Assembly: GCA_028023455.1 (NCBI GenBank)
Contig: JAQFVV010000022.1
Coordinates: forward strand, 5,757,498-5,821,497
From: Epiperipatus broadwayi
Lineage: Eukaryota; Onychophora; Udeonychophora; Euonychophora; Peripatidae
Reading direction: 5' to 3'
DNA length: 64,000 bases
The notes beneath the pieces were generated by a model. It did no database searches. It was not told the origin of the DNA and saw nothing but the letters and a program-made list of their open reading frames with translations. Within the stretch, counting starts at the first letter, position 1. Every line of letters starts with the position of its first letter. Positions 9,746 to 22,674 of this stretch are shown here, piece by piece. A program made the position numbers and the translations under genes.

Positions 9746-12580
9746 GAGATGTGTGTGTGGTACTTGACATTTTAAAATGAAACATTAATTAAGAAAATAT
9801 ATATATATAACTAATATAGAATTAAATAAAGTGATTGATATAAATAAAAATTATTTATAGCCAATTTTTAAAAACAAGTCCTGATTAAAAGTTGACAAAC
9901 CATAAATTTATTTTAAACAAAAAACTATAAATATTTTAGCAAGTAGACAATTTTATGTTTATTAACAAAGTAACCACATTGAAAAGTTAAAGCACTAAAG
10001 CAGATATTAAAATTAAACAAATAAAACATTATATTCTGACAGTGCAACAGAGGTTTGACCTTTTAACTTTGCATTTTTTGAAATTTCTCATGTAACTAAA
10101 TTAATAACTATATTTTTAGCCAAAAAAATTTATTCTCAATTTTTTACATTTTTTTATAAATTTTATTTAAAACTTAACTTTAAAAAGTTTAAATAATCTT
10201 AAAAGCAATACATCAGCTTTGCATATAATCAAAAAGAATAAACAGAAGTAAATAATAAAACCAATGATTTAATTTTGAATTTTCAGGCTAAAAAAATATA
10301 TTTTAACATAAAAAAATTATTCCCCACCAAAATTCTATGAGATATATATATTTTGATAAAAATTACATTCAAATAATGAAAACATTTTTCAAAAATTAAA
10401 ATTCAATTTATAATTATAAAAAAATAAAAAATATCAATATTCTTTATGGTAGACATTTCTTGTTTGTCATTAATAAGATTTCAGTTGACTAAATTTTTTC
10501 TAAAAAATAAATATATTTAAATAAAAACTGAATGTAAACATCATGTACTTAATAAGAAATAAATATTTTATTTAATTTTACAAAAATAAAAAAATTACAC
10601 TTTAGATTTAAGAAAATCTGGAATTAAATATACTGGGCATCTCATTAAGATAGAATAAACTTCTCATCTTGAAATAACTCTTTACTCACTTCATTTTGAT
10701 TTTTCACCATGGATACTGCTGTCTATGTATTTTAATTAAAAGTAAAAGCAATGAAAACATATTTTAGTTCGAGGTTTTACTATCAAATTAATATAAAGCT
10801 ATCAATTACATCCAACACACTACCTACTTTTATGTAAAGGAAGAGAAAAACTTACATCAAATTGATGTTTTCTTTATCTTAATTTAACTATTTACCTAAT
10901 GCATTCTGACCTCCAGGTATTTTAATTAGAACTAAAATCAATCAAAACTCATTTTACTTTAAGTTTTTATTAACAAATTTATGCAAAGCAGTTAAATTAA
11001 TGCAACAAATAATCATGAATAAATCAATTTGAATCCAATTGTTGGATTATTACAAATGTCCCAGAATACATTGTTTAAAGGCTGACTTAATTAAACCAAC
11101 TATTAAATACATCTGGGAAACAAACTGACTTATATAAAAATAAAGTAATATTGATTTAGTAAACTAAAATGTTAATAATTCAAAGCATACTCAACAAAGA
11201 TAAAAAAAGCTATTTAGTTAAAATCATGTTTGAGTAAGAGAAGTTATAGCCTAAGTTGATAACATGGAGATTATTTTGCTTAAATGTGAATGTATTTATT
11301 GCCCAGAGACTTTGACTATCAGATTTTAAAAAACATAAACTGTAAACTAATAAATTATAAAATAAATAATATATTACATTGGCTAAGTGAATTTATATAA
11401 TTATTTAATTTTATTTATTATCATACAGTATATTTTAAAGATTTTTTTGACTTTTTATGCTGATGTAAAATATTTGATACTATTAACTTGTAGACATCAA
11501 CCTTTGTAGCAGAATGTATAAAATTTTTAAGTTCTATGATTATGGATGCTTGTTGTTATTAATATTGTGGTACTACTATCTCATCTATATTTCAGATCAT
11601 CTGTCACCTAATTTATCTAGTAATTATTTTATTCAAGATGAAATTTAGAAAATGTTATATTAAAAGAAGAGAGAGGGTAAATATTTAGCTTTTTATTTTT
11701 TTTTAATTTTACAATTATATACCTTATCATTTTATTTCCATAGTGATAGGATCTCTCTTGTTTTATCACATTTATTAATTCATCTGGTTCTTTTTAAAAT
11801 TTCAAGACTCTTTGATTGTTTCTGATAGTCTGTATTATATCTGGTTAAGATTTTAATATTGAAAAAATCTGTCAGTTTCAAAACATGTTTATATCTGGGC
11901 TAGAGACAATCTCTTATTTAATGAATGATTATTGATAATCATTATTGTACTTATCTAGAATGGATAGGGTCATAATTGTGGATGGAGTACGTTTGTTATT
12001 TGTAAATCAAAATATAACCATTAACATAGAAATACTTTATAATTTTAATGCTGTATCTATTGTTATTAAATATCCTGAAAAAAAAAATTAACTTCTTTTT
12101 CTATGTGAATTTTATCAAGCACTCTTTTGTGAAAACTCTCACTTTTGATAAGTATGATGAGAAAAGAGTTTTAAAATACGTATTAATTAGTACAGCTTTT
12201 TAAAAAGCAAATGTAAAAAAATTCAACTTTGAAACCCTTAGTTATAGATGTGATATGTAATAACCATTACGTATGAGTCATTTCTCTCTCAGTAAGATAT
12301 TTGATTAAACATATATTACATTAAAATAAATTTTTAGTAATGATATTCATATTAGGTAATAAGTAATTTTAAATTATTTTTGAGAAAACTTTTAACTGTA
12401 AAAGGATCACTATAATGCTTTTAAAGTATATTTTTCAGCAGTCTTATAATCACAAAATATTTTTATGTGTCTATGATTCTTAGCAGTAGAGTAACATCAT
12501 AAATATAATAAATAATTAAGCTTTTTAAATTAGAGCATTGTTAGAGCGGAGATTATGGAGCGGAAGGTTCATGGATCATA
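9746..12580. other. AT-rich spacer
   Basis: Nearly 3 kb of AT-rich sequence with homopolymer runs. I see no coding region, no terminal repeats and no copies of the families found elsewhere in the window. Confidence 0.4.
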
Positions 12581-12645
12581 GTGGTTGTTTTGTTTTTTGT
12601 TTTTTGTTTTTTTTTTTGGGGGGGGGGAGAAGGTAGGGAGGGGAC

Positions 12646-13229
12646 TAGTACTTAAGATTAACCCAGACACCAAGGTTGATTAATACAGTAATTATATATA
12701 TATACATTTAAAATTTGCACTTACTATCAGATTTTTTAAAAATATATAATCTTGTCTAATAATTAATTTATTAATAGATAAATAAATAAATTGACATTTA
12801 ATTGCTTATGACATTTTTGGCTTTCAATTATTGCTATGAAAACAAAAATCTTTTTTAAAAAAAAACATTAAAACTTAACCCTCTCCCTCCATTTTTTTTT
12901 TATTTTCTTATAAATTTTAATAAAAAGTTGCAAGGAAAAAAAAATTATTTTTAAATTTATAGAAAAATGAGAAAAGGTGAAGAGAGAAGGTTAAATTTTA
13001 ATATTTAAAAAAGGTTTTTTGTTTTCACTAGCAATAAGTGTCGTAAGCAATTAAATGTCATTTTATTTATTTTTTTAATCCCTAATATATTTGTAAAAAA
13101 ATCTGATAGTAGATGTAATTTTTTAATATATATATAACTATTGTATTAATATGATATATATATAATGAATTTTATTGTCCAGAATTATCTGTAATCAACC
13201 TTGTGTCCGGGCTAACCTGTAAGTACCTC
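12646..13229. mobile_element. Foldback element, about 584 bp
   Basis: The arms match as inverted copies from the outer AGTACTTAAG-type ends (right arm reads AGGTACTTAC), through CCAGACACCAAGGTTGATT and ACTATCAGATTTTT, to TGACATTTAATTGCTTA and GAAAACAAAAA near the centre (about 12860-12990). A T/G homopolymer tract (12585-12635) abuts the left end. No ORFs. Likely a large non-autonomous foldback. Confidence 0.6.
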
Positions 13230-13639
13230 AAACTTTATTTTAATCAAAATGGAAATTCCCGAACAACAAACCTTCCAATTATTTGTTTTGTGGATAAATA
13301 AACACAATAAATAATAACAGTACAGTAAATATTTATAAGATACCAGTAATAGTTTAAAAATGCATTCAATCTTTGATATTTCTGTGTATTATACTATGCA
13401 CATTATCGAATAAAGATTTCAAGCTTCAGAATTACAGCATTCAAGACAACTTTTTCATCCAAATCTAAAGTATGGTAAAAGAAGACTAGCACATGATACT
13501 TTAGTAGATCGTTAGTAAAGTGGATAATTTTAGAAAAAAAGTTGTCAATATGGACAAATCTCTTCAGTAATAAGATGACTGTATTTCTAAAGTTGATCAA
13601 AGAAAATATTTAAAAGTAATATTCAATGTATATATGCAG

Positions 13640-13960
13640 AATAATTAGATAGAAAGTGATTGTGCCTTCTCTTATAAGTTTGTCGTTTTAAGAGACTTTT
13701 CATCATGAACAATACTGCATAATTCAGTGCAATACTAAAGCAGATTCTGGAATAAAAGGCTCTCAGAGTGACTCCAGTGCTAATACTTTCAGCACTCAAC
13801 TATCTTATGAATTCTCAGCAATAAAACGATTTGATTATTTATTAAAGTCAATAAAAAACACTTCATCATTAAAAATCAATCAAAAAATGATTGGTAGTCC
13901 TTTTTCACTGCTTTTATTTAATCTTCAGTATCTGGTTATTAAAAATCTGTGACAATAAAT
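13640..13960 (+). repeat. Dispersed repeat ending in AATAAA, copy 1
   Basis: It shares an ordered set of words with 22030-22260: AAGCAG..TCTGGAA, then CTTATGAATT.T.AGCAATAAA, then a TTTATTTATTA tail. Both are on the plus strand. The AATAAA near the end suggests a retroposed transcript end, but the family is unknown. Confidence 0.4.
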
Positions 13961-13974
13961 AAATTAAGATTATA

Positions 13975-14186
13975 TGACTTATGAATTTATTTTCATATCA
14001 TCATTTTTAACTCTCCAAATTCAATCTATCTTCTCCAACTGTAGTCTCTCTTTTCCACATCATTCCCACACACTTTCTATATTCATCCATCTCACATGTG
14101 GTCTCTTTCTATGTCTTTTAAAATCTCTTGGGAATTATATATATAAATTATTTTTCATCATAGAAAGGTTAATGATATATTATTGA
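13975..14186 (-). pseudogene. RTE-like 3' end fragment
   Basis: Read on the minus strand this matches the 3' end of the RTE relic at 1200-1400. The shared words are CCAAGAGAT, GAGACCA.ATGTGA and AGAAAGTGTGTG. Translation gives a broken RPHVRWMNIESV run like RPHVKCMVKIRK at the first locus. Only the last approximately 60 codons remain. Confidence 0.6.
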
Positions 14187-14542
14187 ATCGTAATAGACTG
14201 GATTATCTTCAGTATACATCCATTGGTATTAATCTAGTTTAATTACAAATCAAAATCTACTGAACAAATTAATAAAAAAAAAAAAGCTATGTAGGAAGTT
14301 ATAAGACTATTCAGCTGTAACAAAATGTGCTTTAAAAATGATGAAAAAAAAATAATTATCTATATGATTTCGAATGATGCCAAATGACCTCTAAGCAAAA
14401 AATGACAGATGGGCACAACAGTATAGTTCTACTAACTAAAACAGATATTTTGTTTTACTTTCCTTAGCTAGAAATCAATTGCGATTCTTTAATTAATTAT
14501 TACCATTTCTCATTAAACCACATATAAGAAAATATAATTTTT

Positions 14543-14631
14543 GTCAAGCATTGGTGGTCGGGTGGTCGGCGCAGCTGCCTTACAAGCAGTTGTCCCGGGT
14601 TTGCAGATTCGCTTCCTGGCCAATGCTTTTA
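14543..14631 (+). mobile_element. tRNA-like SINE with target duplication
   Basis: The insert folds like a tRNA: acceptor GCATTGG/CCAATGC, an A-box-like TGGTCGGGTGGTCGG, an anticodon arm CTGC-CTTACAA-GCAG with TAC in the loop, and a B-box-like GGTTTGCAGATTC. It is flanked by 22-nt direct repeats with two mismatches (14521-14542 and 14632-14653), proving retroposition. Related copies are at 22556, 36452, 37171 and 39222. It is a SINE or tRNA retropseudogene, not a working tRNA gene. Confidence 0.75.
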
Positions 14632-14933
14632 CACATAAGAAAATAGAATTTTTCTATCATAGGAAACAAACTTGAACTTCTTAAATAAAATATAGGTGCT
14701 AATGACTAGGCGACCATGGAATAAATCTTAATGCAGATTTGACTTTCTTGGTTTTGCAGTAAAGTAATAATTAATTTTTAAAAACTCCAATGTTTATCAG
14801 CTTGTAATAGATGAAAAATATTTAGCCGCTTTTAAATGGGATTGAGATCTAAACAAGATCCTAGTGTGGTGCTGCTGTATTTAATAAATTAAAAAAATAT
14901 TTCTTCATAGTGATATATATATATGATCACTAG

Positions 14934-15125
14934 ATGGAGCTTACCAATAGCTCTAAACAAACTTTGATTTTATAAGTGCTGAAAGAGATAGAATTCAAAA
15001 TCTCTATCGTTATTTTGAATTCTATCTCTTTCAACACTTATAAAAACAAAGCTTGTTTAGAGCTATTGGTAAGCTCCATCTAGTTATCATAAAATGCAAG
15101 TTACAAAATTTATAACTTGTTTTAA
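14934..15125. mobile_element. Palindromic derivative of the hammerhead repeat superfamily
   Basis: A near-perfect foldback (14934-15090) with arms TGATCACTAGATGGAGC.. through GAATTCAAAATCTCTAT. An asymmetric tail, GCAAGTTACAAAATTTATAAC, follows. The same arms and tail enclose a hammerhead-like core at 34186-34545, so here the core has been lost. Confidence 0.65.
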
Positions 15126-16837
15126 TTATTATTATTATATATATATAACTACTGCAGATAAATTAATTGCATGTAGAAGTATCATTTTGCCTAATTTATT
15201 GAATAGAAGTGAAGTCTATTGGCATTAAAATATATATTAAAAATACTTCTGAAGAGTCTACAAGTAAGCTAGTATGATCATAAGATTACTTGGTATATCC
15301 TTCATTTTGCTAGATGTAGACTCTATATAATCAATCTTTAATTGATTGATCATAGGAAGGGATTGCATAGTAGCAGATTTCCCAATAAAAGTATTTTATC
15401 ATTAACTTGAGTATGATTTTCATGGGTGAGGCAGAGTTTATAAAGTTTGTCTAAAAGAAAATGTAAAGAAAAGCCATATTGATTGCTTTCATTGGAAAAA
15501 TATATTTGAAGATAGAATAGGATGATGGATTTCAGATAGAGTAGAATGGTGGATTACAATTAGTGTTGAAATATTTAAAACATAAAGTTCTTGGCAGGAA
15601 AAGTTAAAAGATTTAAAAATATCAAATAAATGACTAAAAGCCCAGAAAATGTTGATTAAATGTTTATACTACTAATTTTAATAAATCTATATTGAAACAG
15701 GAGCTATGAAATATATAGCATAGGTATATAACCTTGGTTAGGGAATATTATAATAAAATACAAAGTGCATACAACAATTCACAAGTCATACTTACTAAAA
15801 TTATTAGAATTTAAATCTTAATTATTATATGAATTGGTGAACTGGTTTGACTCAAAACTTACAGAGGTTGCTGCCAATATAAAGTTCATCCCTTTGAATA
15901 TCGGTGATTAATTTGTTATCTATATAACAGCATGAAAATTTGATTGTTTTTTGTATATCAAATAAATAACCACTGATATGAGAAAGGGTATTTTTTGGAA
16001 AGTTTGTTAAAATGACTCCAGTATGTCTGACTTGTGAACTGATATGATATTCCCATCAGAATTTATTGCATATCTCTATAAATATTATTATAAATTTTAA
16101 TAAATAAAAAGAATAACTGGAAGTTTATATGTGGTTTAATCATAAAAAAATTCTAGTATTTGAAAGTCAGATACTTACATAGAATCATAAAAGTCTCATG
16201 AATAGAGAATGAAGAGTGATGATATAGGGTTGACAATTGAAAATATTCTTACAATATTGGTACACATTAGATATTCATAACAGCATAATTTGTACTATAG
16301 AAAATATTGAAACAAGTAGGTCAAGCAAGAATTACTAATTAAATGATCAAAAAATTGGTCCTGAAAATAATATCAAAATTAAGCATATTGTGCACTAATC
16401 ACACATTAAGAATTATATGAATAACTAAAATAAAATAGTGTTTAAATAGCCAACTGTAGGGCAAAGACCCATCCAGCTGCTCATTATAAAAGAACAGTGA
16501 AAGAAAAATCATGCTTGATTCAAGTAGTTTTTTATTCTTGTTTTATTATGTAAACAAAAGTAGTTAGATATCCATTTGCCAAGCAAAAATAAATAGTTTT
16601 CCAGGTTGTTATTGGCTACTAAGTTAAAAAATATATAAGCTTTATTAGAATTAAGGAAAATGTTGTTTTTTTCTAACTGATTTGAACTCAAATCATAGAC
16701 AAGTGGATGCTTTACTGCTGCATTCTAAAACCCAATATATATATAGTTTTATTTTTTATTATGTTAGTACTGTGAATTTTTAAAATACCATTAATTTCAT
16801 TTTCTCAGGTTGTTGATGTGCAAACATTAGTAATTTC
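15126..16837. other. AT-rich spacer
   Basis: No gene recognised. The stretch 15240-15620 has a few short protein-like runs on plus but no identifiable family. Confidence 0.35.
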
Positions 16838-17055
16838 TTTCAAACTATAGTGCCACCTAATGCCAGTTATAGTAATCAGTAGATGCTAGTCTGGGGATAT
16901 CGGATGAGAAAGTGCTAGACCAGGATTGAAATGCATAACCTTCTAAGCATATACTAATTACTATAGCTTTCACTAGTGGCACTATTCTGTGGAAAAATTT
17001 GCTACTGTTTTAACAGCTTAGGAATGCATAAAAAAGATGGTCATGTAATCTTTAA
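16838..17055. repeat. Truncated family A hammerhead repeat
   Basis: Inverted arms begin AACTATAGTGCCAC (left) and end GTGGCACTATTCTGTGG (right). Only the 3' half of the ribozyme core survives: CTAGTCTGGGGATATCGGATGAG, split here as CTAGTC, TGGGGATAT, CGGATGAG. The CUGAUGA and GAAA parts are deleted. Confidence 0.6.
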
Positions 17056-17516
17056 ATTGTCGTTGTCTGAATTTGCTTTTACATTTAACATTTATTGCTA
17101 ACAAAAAAAGAAAAATCTTTTATTGTCTAATAAACAATAACCAGGGCATTGATATTTATGAGATTTTGTAATCCTGTTATTTAGATAACATTTTTTATGT
17201 GATTGTTATTTTTAAGTATATATTTAGACAATCATATTTAGAACAAAGACATCTTCAGATATTGTAGATAGTAAGCTATTCTAAATACTAATAACAGTTG
17301 GAAACAATTCATAGTAGTTGTTAACATCTAATTAAATAAAACTCAAATTAGCACCCCAAAATAGAGTCATTATACATTCATTTTTAATAATCTTGTGGAA
17401 GGTCCAGTTCTTTATTAATATGTAATATTAGAAACTTTTACAACATGAAATAAATATAAGTGAATGGTTAAATAACATAATCAACCTATTCATTCATTAT
17501 ACTAAATGTTACTAAG

Positions 17517-17866
17517 TAAATGGAGGGATTTGAACTTAGGAATTTCAATCTATATTTATTCTCCACTCCATCTCAAATAAATGATACACATGACCAGATA
17601 CATGTGCAAAAGATTACCCCCAGTATGTATATTTCATGCAGGGATTGCTATATTATTGTAAGCTGAGTACTGATTGTATATAGGTGTGGGAGATTATGAT
17701 ATGGCCCAACTGATGAGTGTTTGTTCTGCACAAAATGATCATATATTGGGAACCATTTATTTTTTTCACATGTATGTGATCACATGTAGTTGTTGTTTGT
17801 GATGGAGTGGAGAAAGAATATACATTGCAAATCATAAGTTCAAATCCCTCTATTTAAAATAATATA
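17517..17866. repeat. Family B-like foldback with hammerhead
   Basis: Inverted arms of about 140 bp. Each arm starts TAAAT.GAGGGATTTGAACTTA and includes CTCCACTCCAT, separated by a spacer. The outer GTTCAAATCCC resembles a tRNA B box and matches the ATATAGGGATTTAAACTC start of family B at 40890. A hammerhead lies in the right half. Confidence 0.6.
17701..17756 (+). ncRNA. Hammerhead ribozyme with G12 to A change
   Basis: Outer stem I is AUGG/CCAU and inner stem I CCCAA/UUGGG. CUGAUGA is at 17710-17716. Stem II pairs GUGU with GCAC (one wobble), giving a canonical G-C at 10.1/11.1. GAAA reads AAAA (17732-17735). The loop III strand holds the 8-nt palindrome AUGAUCAU. The single core change lies at a former CpG (CACGAAA to CACAAAA) and would inactivate it. 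Confidence 0.55.
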
Positions 17867-18988
17867 AGTAGATCGCTGCAGAACAGTCTTCCAAACCACT
17901 TACTATAAAGGAATAATGAAAAGAAGGCAATATTATTTAGATTTATCAACTGAGAATTTGAGTGTTCCCTCCTCTTTATTTTACTTTCTAGCTAATAATA
18001 GCGCATCAATTTAACGAATAATATTGGATAGTTAGCTGGATAGTTTATGGCTGGCTATATGGGAAAAAATTATCCTGATATTGAAAAAAAAAAAACAAGT
18101 TTTACTGGCTTCAACTTGAACCTAATTTGTGGGTTATGGCAAATGAATTTGCTATATCTGTACCATGAGGCCCTTCATGGTATATGTATATATAATTATT
18201 TATTTTGTTATATATAATGTAACATTAGATTTTAACGAGGATATGCATTATTGTAAAAAAAAAAAAAAATTAAATTGATTGACTGTCTTATTGCAAGATT
18301 TTAATGAAAATGTTGATTACATTGCTTTTGACAGACAGACAGGATTAAAAATAATCTAACCATGGAAACAATTTGCAAAAAGTAAAAGTTTATTTTTTTT
18401 TAACTATTAACTCAATAATTATAAAACTTTTTGTTCACATAACCATCGTTGACCTTTCTATGATGAAAAATAATTTATTTTAAAATTTTCAACATCTATT
18501 ATATAAGAAAGACCTTATGATATTAAAGTATAATGCAGAATAAACAATGCTTTAATAATTCTATAGATATAAAAAAAATTAATCAAATCCAATAACATAT
18601 TAGCTATATGTATTATTGCAATATGTTTAAATTAAATGCATAAAAAAGAATGATTTTTTGCATAGGAGTCCATAAAAAGGTCAAATATCAGAAGAGACAG
18701 AGCTGGAGTATTATCTATATACTTGAGTTATAGAATCTACTATGCTGTCACTATAAACCACATTATATTTGCAATAAACACGTGATCTACATCAAAATAT
18801 TTCAAAATAGTTTAAGAAAATGTAATTGTTTCAAATAATTAAAGCTTCCCTTGTATGACGTAACTACTAAAGCATCTTTATTATAATGATCATTTCAAAT
18901 CATCATCTAAAATATTCCTTGAGAACAAGCATTAGAAAATTTATCATATCCTTCTTAATGTCTTTAATCTTCACTAGAATATTTTATT
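17867..18988. other. AT-rich spacer
   Basis: No coding region or recognised repeat. Poly-A runs lie near 18085 and 18257. Confidence 0.35.
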
Positions 18989-18996
18989 TATTATAC

Positions 18997-21971
18997 CAAT
19001 AGTGGCGAACCTTTTTACGTGTGTGTGCTAAAAATTTCCAAAAAATATTTATTGGATGATTGGCATGCCATACAGTTATTAAATCAAAATACAAACAATT
19101 ACTGCAGCTTTTTAAAAGTTTATAAAACAAAATAATAATAATAATAATAATAGCAATACTTTAGATTTGCCTATATAATTAGAAAAATAGGTTGAAGATA
19201 AGAATGGCCACTCTTATATTTATAAAGTCGAATCTTATGTTTAGATTTGTAAAGGTCTCTCATAATAAATTAAGCACTCAAGGCACATGTACTAAGATTA
19301 TAGCATTATTTAAGTATTACATTGCACTTAATAAAGAATTAATATTTACAACTTTAAATAATAGCAATAATAAACAAAATTTCTAAATAAGCTAAATACA
19401 AGTGAACAATTTTTTTTTTTTAAAAAAAGCACAAGTTGAATAAAATGTATTAGTAAAAAATTAATAATAATTAAAACAAAATTTTGGAAATACAGATATA
19501 AAATCAGCATAAATATATATTATTTGATGAAATTTTTGCTGTTGTACATTGGATGCCAAATATTTTATAATATCTGGTTCATATTTTGTCATTTTTAATA
19601 ATGTACTTGCTGAACTAGATTCATGTCATTCTATTTCTCAAACTGTCTTTAATTAAATTTGTGTATGAAACAATGATTCATATGCATAAGTAGAGGAGAA
19701 AATTGATAATATAGTGGTTGCTAACTTTTTAAAACAATTAAATGTTTCAGAAATAGCATTTCAGGCAGTCAGTAGTTCCTCTTCAGCATTCTTTTTACAT
19801 ATATCCAATAATCAATCATTTTCCATTGTTTCTAACTCATTCTTCAAGTCAACAAATTTCTATTTCCATATAGAACTGGATTGAAAATTGACTGATTGCA
19901 TTTCCATATCTTTCAAATTAAACCACTCAAAAATTTCTAACTTGATGTTATCCATTAATATTATGTCTGGGTATAAAATAAAATTTGATATTTCTGAAAA
20001 TTGTCTGAACCGTGTAAATCTTAAAGAAAATTAATCAATTATCGATTGAATATCAGCACAAAAGTCTTGCGTCAATTTTATTTGATCTAGTTTCTCATGA
20101 GATATTAAATCAGTCAAGAACTTTTTTAGATTTGGAAAATGTTTGAAGGTGTAACAAATAACATCAAGGTTGAAAATTTGTTATTTAACTTCAAATGCTT
20201 TGATCAAATCAAACATGACAACAATTGTCTTATTATAACCTTGCAGTTTCACACTTAATTCATTTAGATGTGAACACATATTAGTAAAAAACATTAATAT
20301 TGAAAGCTATTCAACATCCATTAATTCATTATATTTTTCAATGATTTTCTTATTATGTAAAAACAATCTAATTTCTTTTAAACATTCAATGAATCTTTGA
20401 AGAACTTTTCCTCAACTTAATCATTGGACATTGTTGTATATAAGTAAATCATAGTATACTGAATTTACCTCTCTCGATGTGTAGATATAAAATTGATCAA
20501 CTTAGTCACAACATTCATAACATCATCCAGTGGCTTAAAGCTGGCCTTTGTGCATAAAACCTGCTTATGTATAATGCAATGAAAACCTAAAATTGAATGT
20601 TCAACACAGTTGGTAAATAAAGTCCAGAAAACTATTTTCTTTTCCAGTCATAAGCATCATCTGTAGTTAATGATACAATTTTGGCAACATCTATGTTACA
20701 AATATCTATTCCTTTTGTTATTGTTATTAATAAGGTTAAACTGATCAATTCTTATTTGATATTATTTCCAACATAATAACGAATAAAAATAACCAAACGA
20801 GTTGATCTATTTATGTCTGTACTTTCATCAAGGCAGAAAGAAATTAAACTAGAAGCTTTAATATCTCTTTTTGTTGGTAAGTTATATTGTTAGTCATTTG
20901 CAGAAAACTTTCTTTAATTGTATTTTTAGCCAATGATAAATCTTTTATGCTCTGAATAATTTTTGCTTTGATTTCAAAATCTTCAAAAAGAAACTGCCGC
21001 ACATTTCATCCAAGCTTCTTTCATATATTCTCCATCATTAAAAGGTTTCCCATGTTTGGCAATTACATTTGAAATAAAAAAATTAGCAATCAGTTATATC
21101 TGAATGACTTTTAATAAATTTCATTATAGATGTTGATTGAATATTTGTATTTTTAAATGCTTGGGCAATATATTCTTTTTATTCATCTTTACTTTTTTCA
21201 CAGAGCAATAAATGATTTGTCTCATAATACCATTTTACCGATGATGATCTCAATACAACTGTTCCAGAATATAAAACATATGCTACCCTGGTGCTTTTGT
21301 TAATCATTCCTTACTCATCAGTCCACCAATTTTGAAATTATCTACTGCTTGATAATTTTTGTTTTTTATTTTCCTAGTCATATTAATATAATGATAACAA
21401 ATTTATTTAAAAATAAATTTAAATGAGCTTTAATAATTTTATAAATCAAAAATTTATCATTTCACTTTTACAGCAAAACTTCAAGCAAAAAAAAAAATGT
21501 CATTTTATGCATGTCATTCCTTTGTACATGATTTTGATTTCATTTTTTAAAAAAAAGGGAATGGTGTCAATGCATTTAGGTGAAAAAATATTAGGACAGA
21601 AAACCATTTGATTACTTTTACCTTAGATTTGAAAAAATGTACTTCAAAGTGTTATAAAATATTTTCCTGAGTTTATTTTTTAGTTTTATTGGAATCATTT
21701 GACAGGTTTATAGAATATGATACCGCAATATTCTGGTACCAGTTTATTTGACTTAAAATATCATAATTTATTGCTTCAAATGTAAATTGAATTTTAATAT
21801 TATATTTATTTATTTTATCTTTAGTTTACAGTAAATTTTTATTAGTACAGATTTTAACAACAAAAAAAAAAATATTGAAGAACATTATGATTATATAAAT
21901 AGTTTGCATGCCATGCCATCTGTGGCATGCATGCCATCTGTGGCATGCATGCCATAAGTTCATCATCACTG
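18997..21971. mobile_element. Complete hAT DNA transposon, 2,975 bp
   Basis: The left end CAATAGTGGCGAAC and the right end (reverse complement) CAGTGATGATGAAC differ only by transitions over 14 nt. They are flanked by a perfect 8-bp duplication, TATTATAC, at 18989-18996 and 21972-21979. Eight-base duplications and CAGTG-GAAC ends are hallmarks of hAT elements. Subterminal GGCATGCATGCCA-like repeats lie at 21905-21960. A decayed transposase occupies the minus strand. Confidence 0.85.
19790..21420 (-). pseudogene. hAT transposase (GTF2IRD2/ZBED type), decayed
   Basis: Minus-strand translation over several frames gives ordered hAT landmarks. NHLLLCEKSKDE lies near 21200, and LSLAKNTIKESFLQMTNNI near 20920. 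FCLDESTDINRSTRLVIFIR lies near 20800, with the catalytic-region aspartate in DEST. KIVSLTTDDAYDW lies near 20665, and HCIIHKQVLCTKASF near 20580. Then follow NVVTKLINFI and a long alpha-helical C-terminal part. These match the transposase domain found in GTF2IRD2-like and ZBED5-like proteins. At least ten stops and frameshifts make it non-functional. It sits inside matching hAT ends, so it is the element's own gene. Confidence 0.8.
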
Positions 21972-22029
21972 TATTATACAATGTAAAAAAAATAATTTTT
22001 ATGAAACCGAAATATTTAAAGAATTATGA

Positions 22030-22260
22030 TATATAACATAATAAAGACCTGTTTTTTTGTGTGTTGTGAGAGAGTCTACTATAATAAGTAACTGGTTCTT
22101 TGCGTGATTTGGTACAGTGATAGAAAAGCAGGCTCTGGAAGTCAAATGGTCCAGTTCTGTAACTTCAGATGCTCAAGATTCTTATGAATTTTTGAGCAAT
22201 AAATCATTTGGTTTTTATTTATTAACAAAGAGTTTTTCTTAGTTTTGACTATTTTACTTT
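22030..22260 (+). repeat. Dispersed repeat ending in AATAAA, copy 2
   Basis: Ordered similarity to 13640-13960: AAGCAGGCTCTGGAAGTCAA, TTCTTATGAATTTTTGAGCAATAAA, then TTTTATTTATTA. Family unknown. Confidence 0.4.
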
Positions 22261-22555
22261 TTACAAAAAATGAAGATAAGAATTGCAAGTAAAAAGATTC
22301 CAAATGCTAGTATAAATGTTGCTTTGATTTGTTTTGATGTCTCCATTTTTAATGATGTTTAACTTTGTAATCCTACTAACTTTCACATACTGAAATGGGG
22401 GAAGGAATGTGTAGATAGGTATATCTAATAAACTAAAACAGAAATAATAAAAATTCTGTTACTTTGATAAGTGGAATATTATATAAAGAAAAAGGTGTTA
22501 AATAGTGAGTGACATACAGTTTCAAATACATCTTTTATTCTTATAATTGATGTTT

Positions 22556-22658
22556 TTATTTAAATGTCATAGCATCGGCTGGGTCATGAACCCACAACCC
22601 GGACAACTGCCTGCTAGTGCAAGGCAGTTGCACTGACCTCTCGACCACCAATGCAAGA
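22556..22658 (-). mobile_element. tRNA-like SINE with 16-bp target duplication
   Basis: Minus strand: acceptor GCATTGG pairs perfectly with CCGATGC, the A box is TGGTCGAGAGGT, a stretched anticodon arm follows, and the B-box-like part is GTGGGTTCATGACCC. The 3' end is ATGACATTT. A perfect 16-bp duplication, CTTATAATTGATGTTT, flanks it at 22540-22555 and 22659-22674. Confidence 0.8.
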
Positions 22659-22674
22659 CTTATAATTGATGTTT

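Noticed and set aside
13403-13600. 65-residue minus-strand open frame
   Set aside because: No family resemblance and typical of chance frames in AT-rich DNA.
14543-14631. Functional tRNA gene
   Set aside because: Target duplications, altered B box and multiple variant copies show a retroposed SINE or pseudogene.
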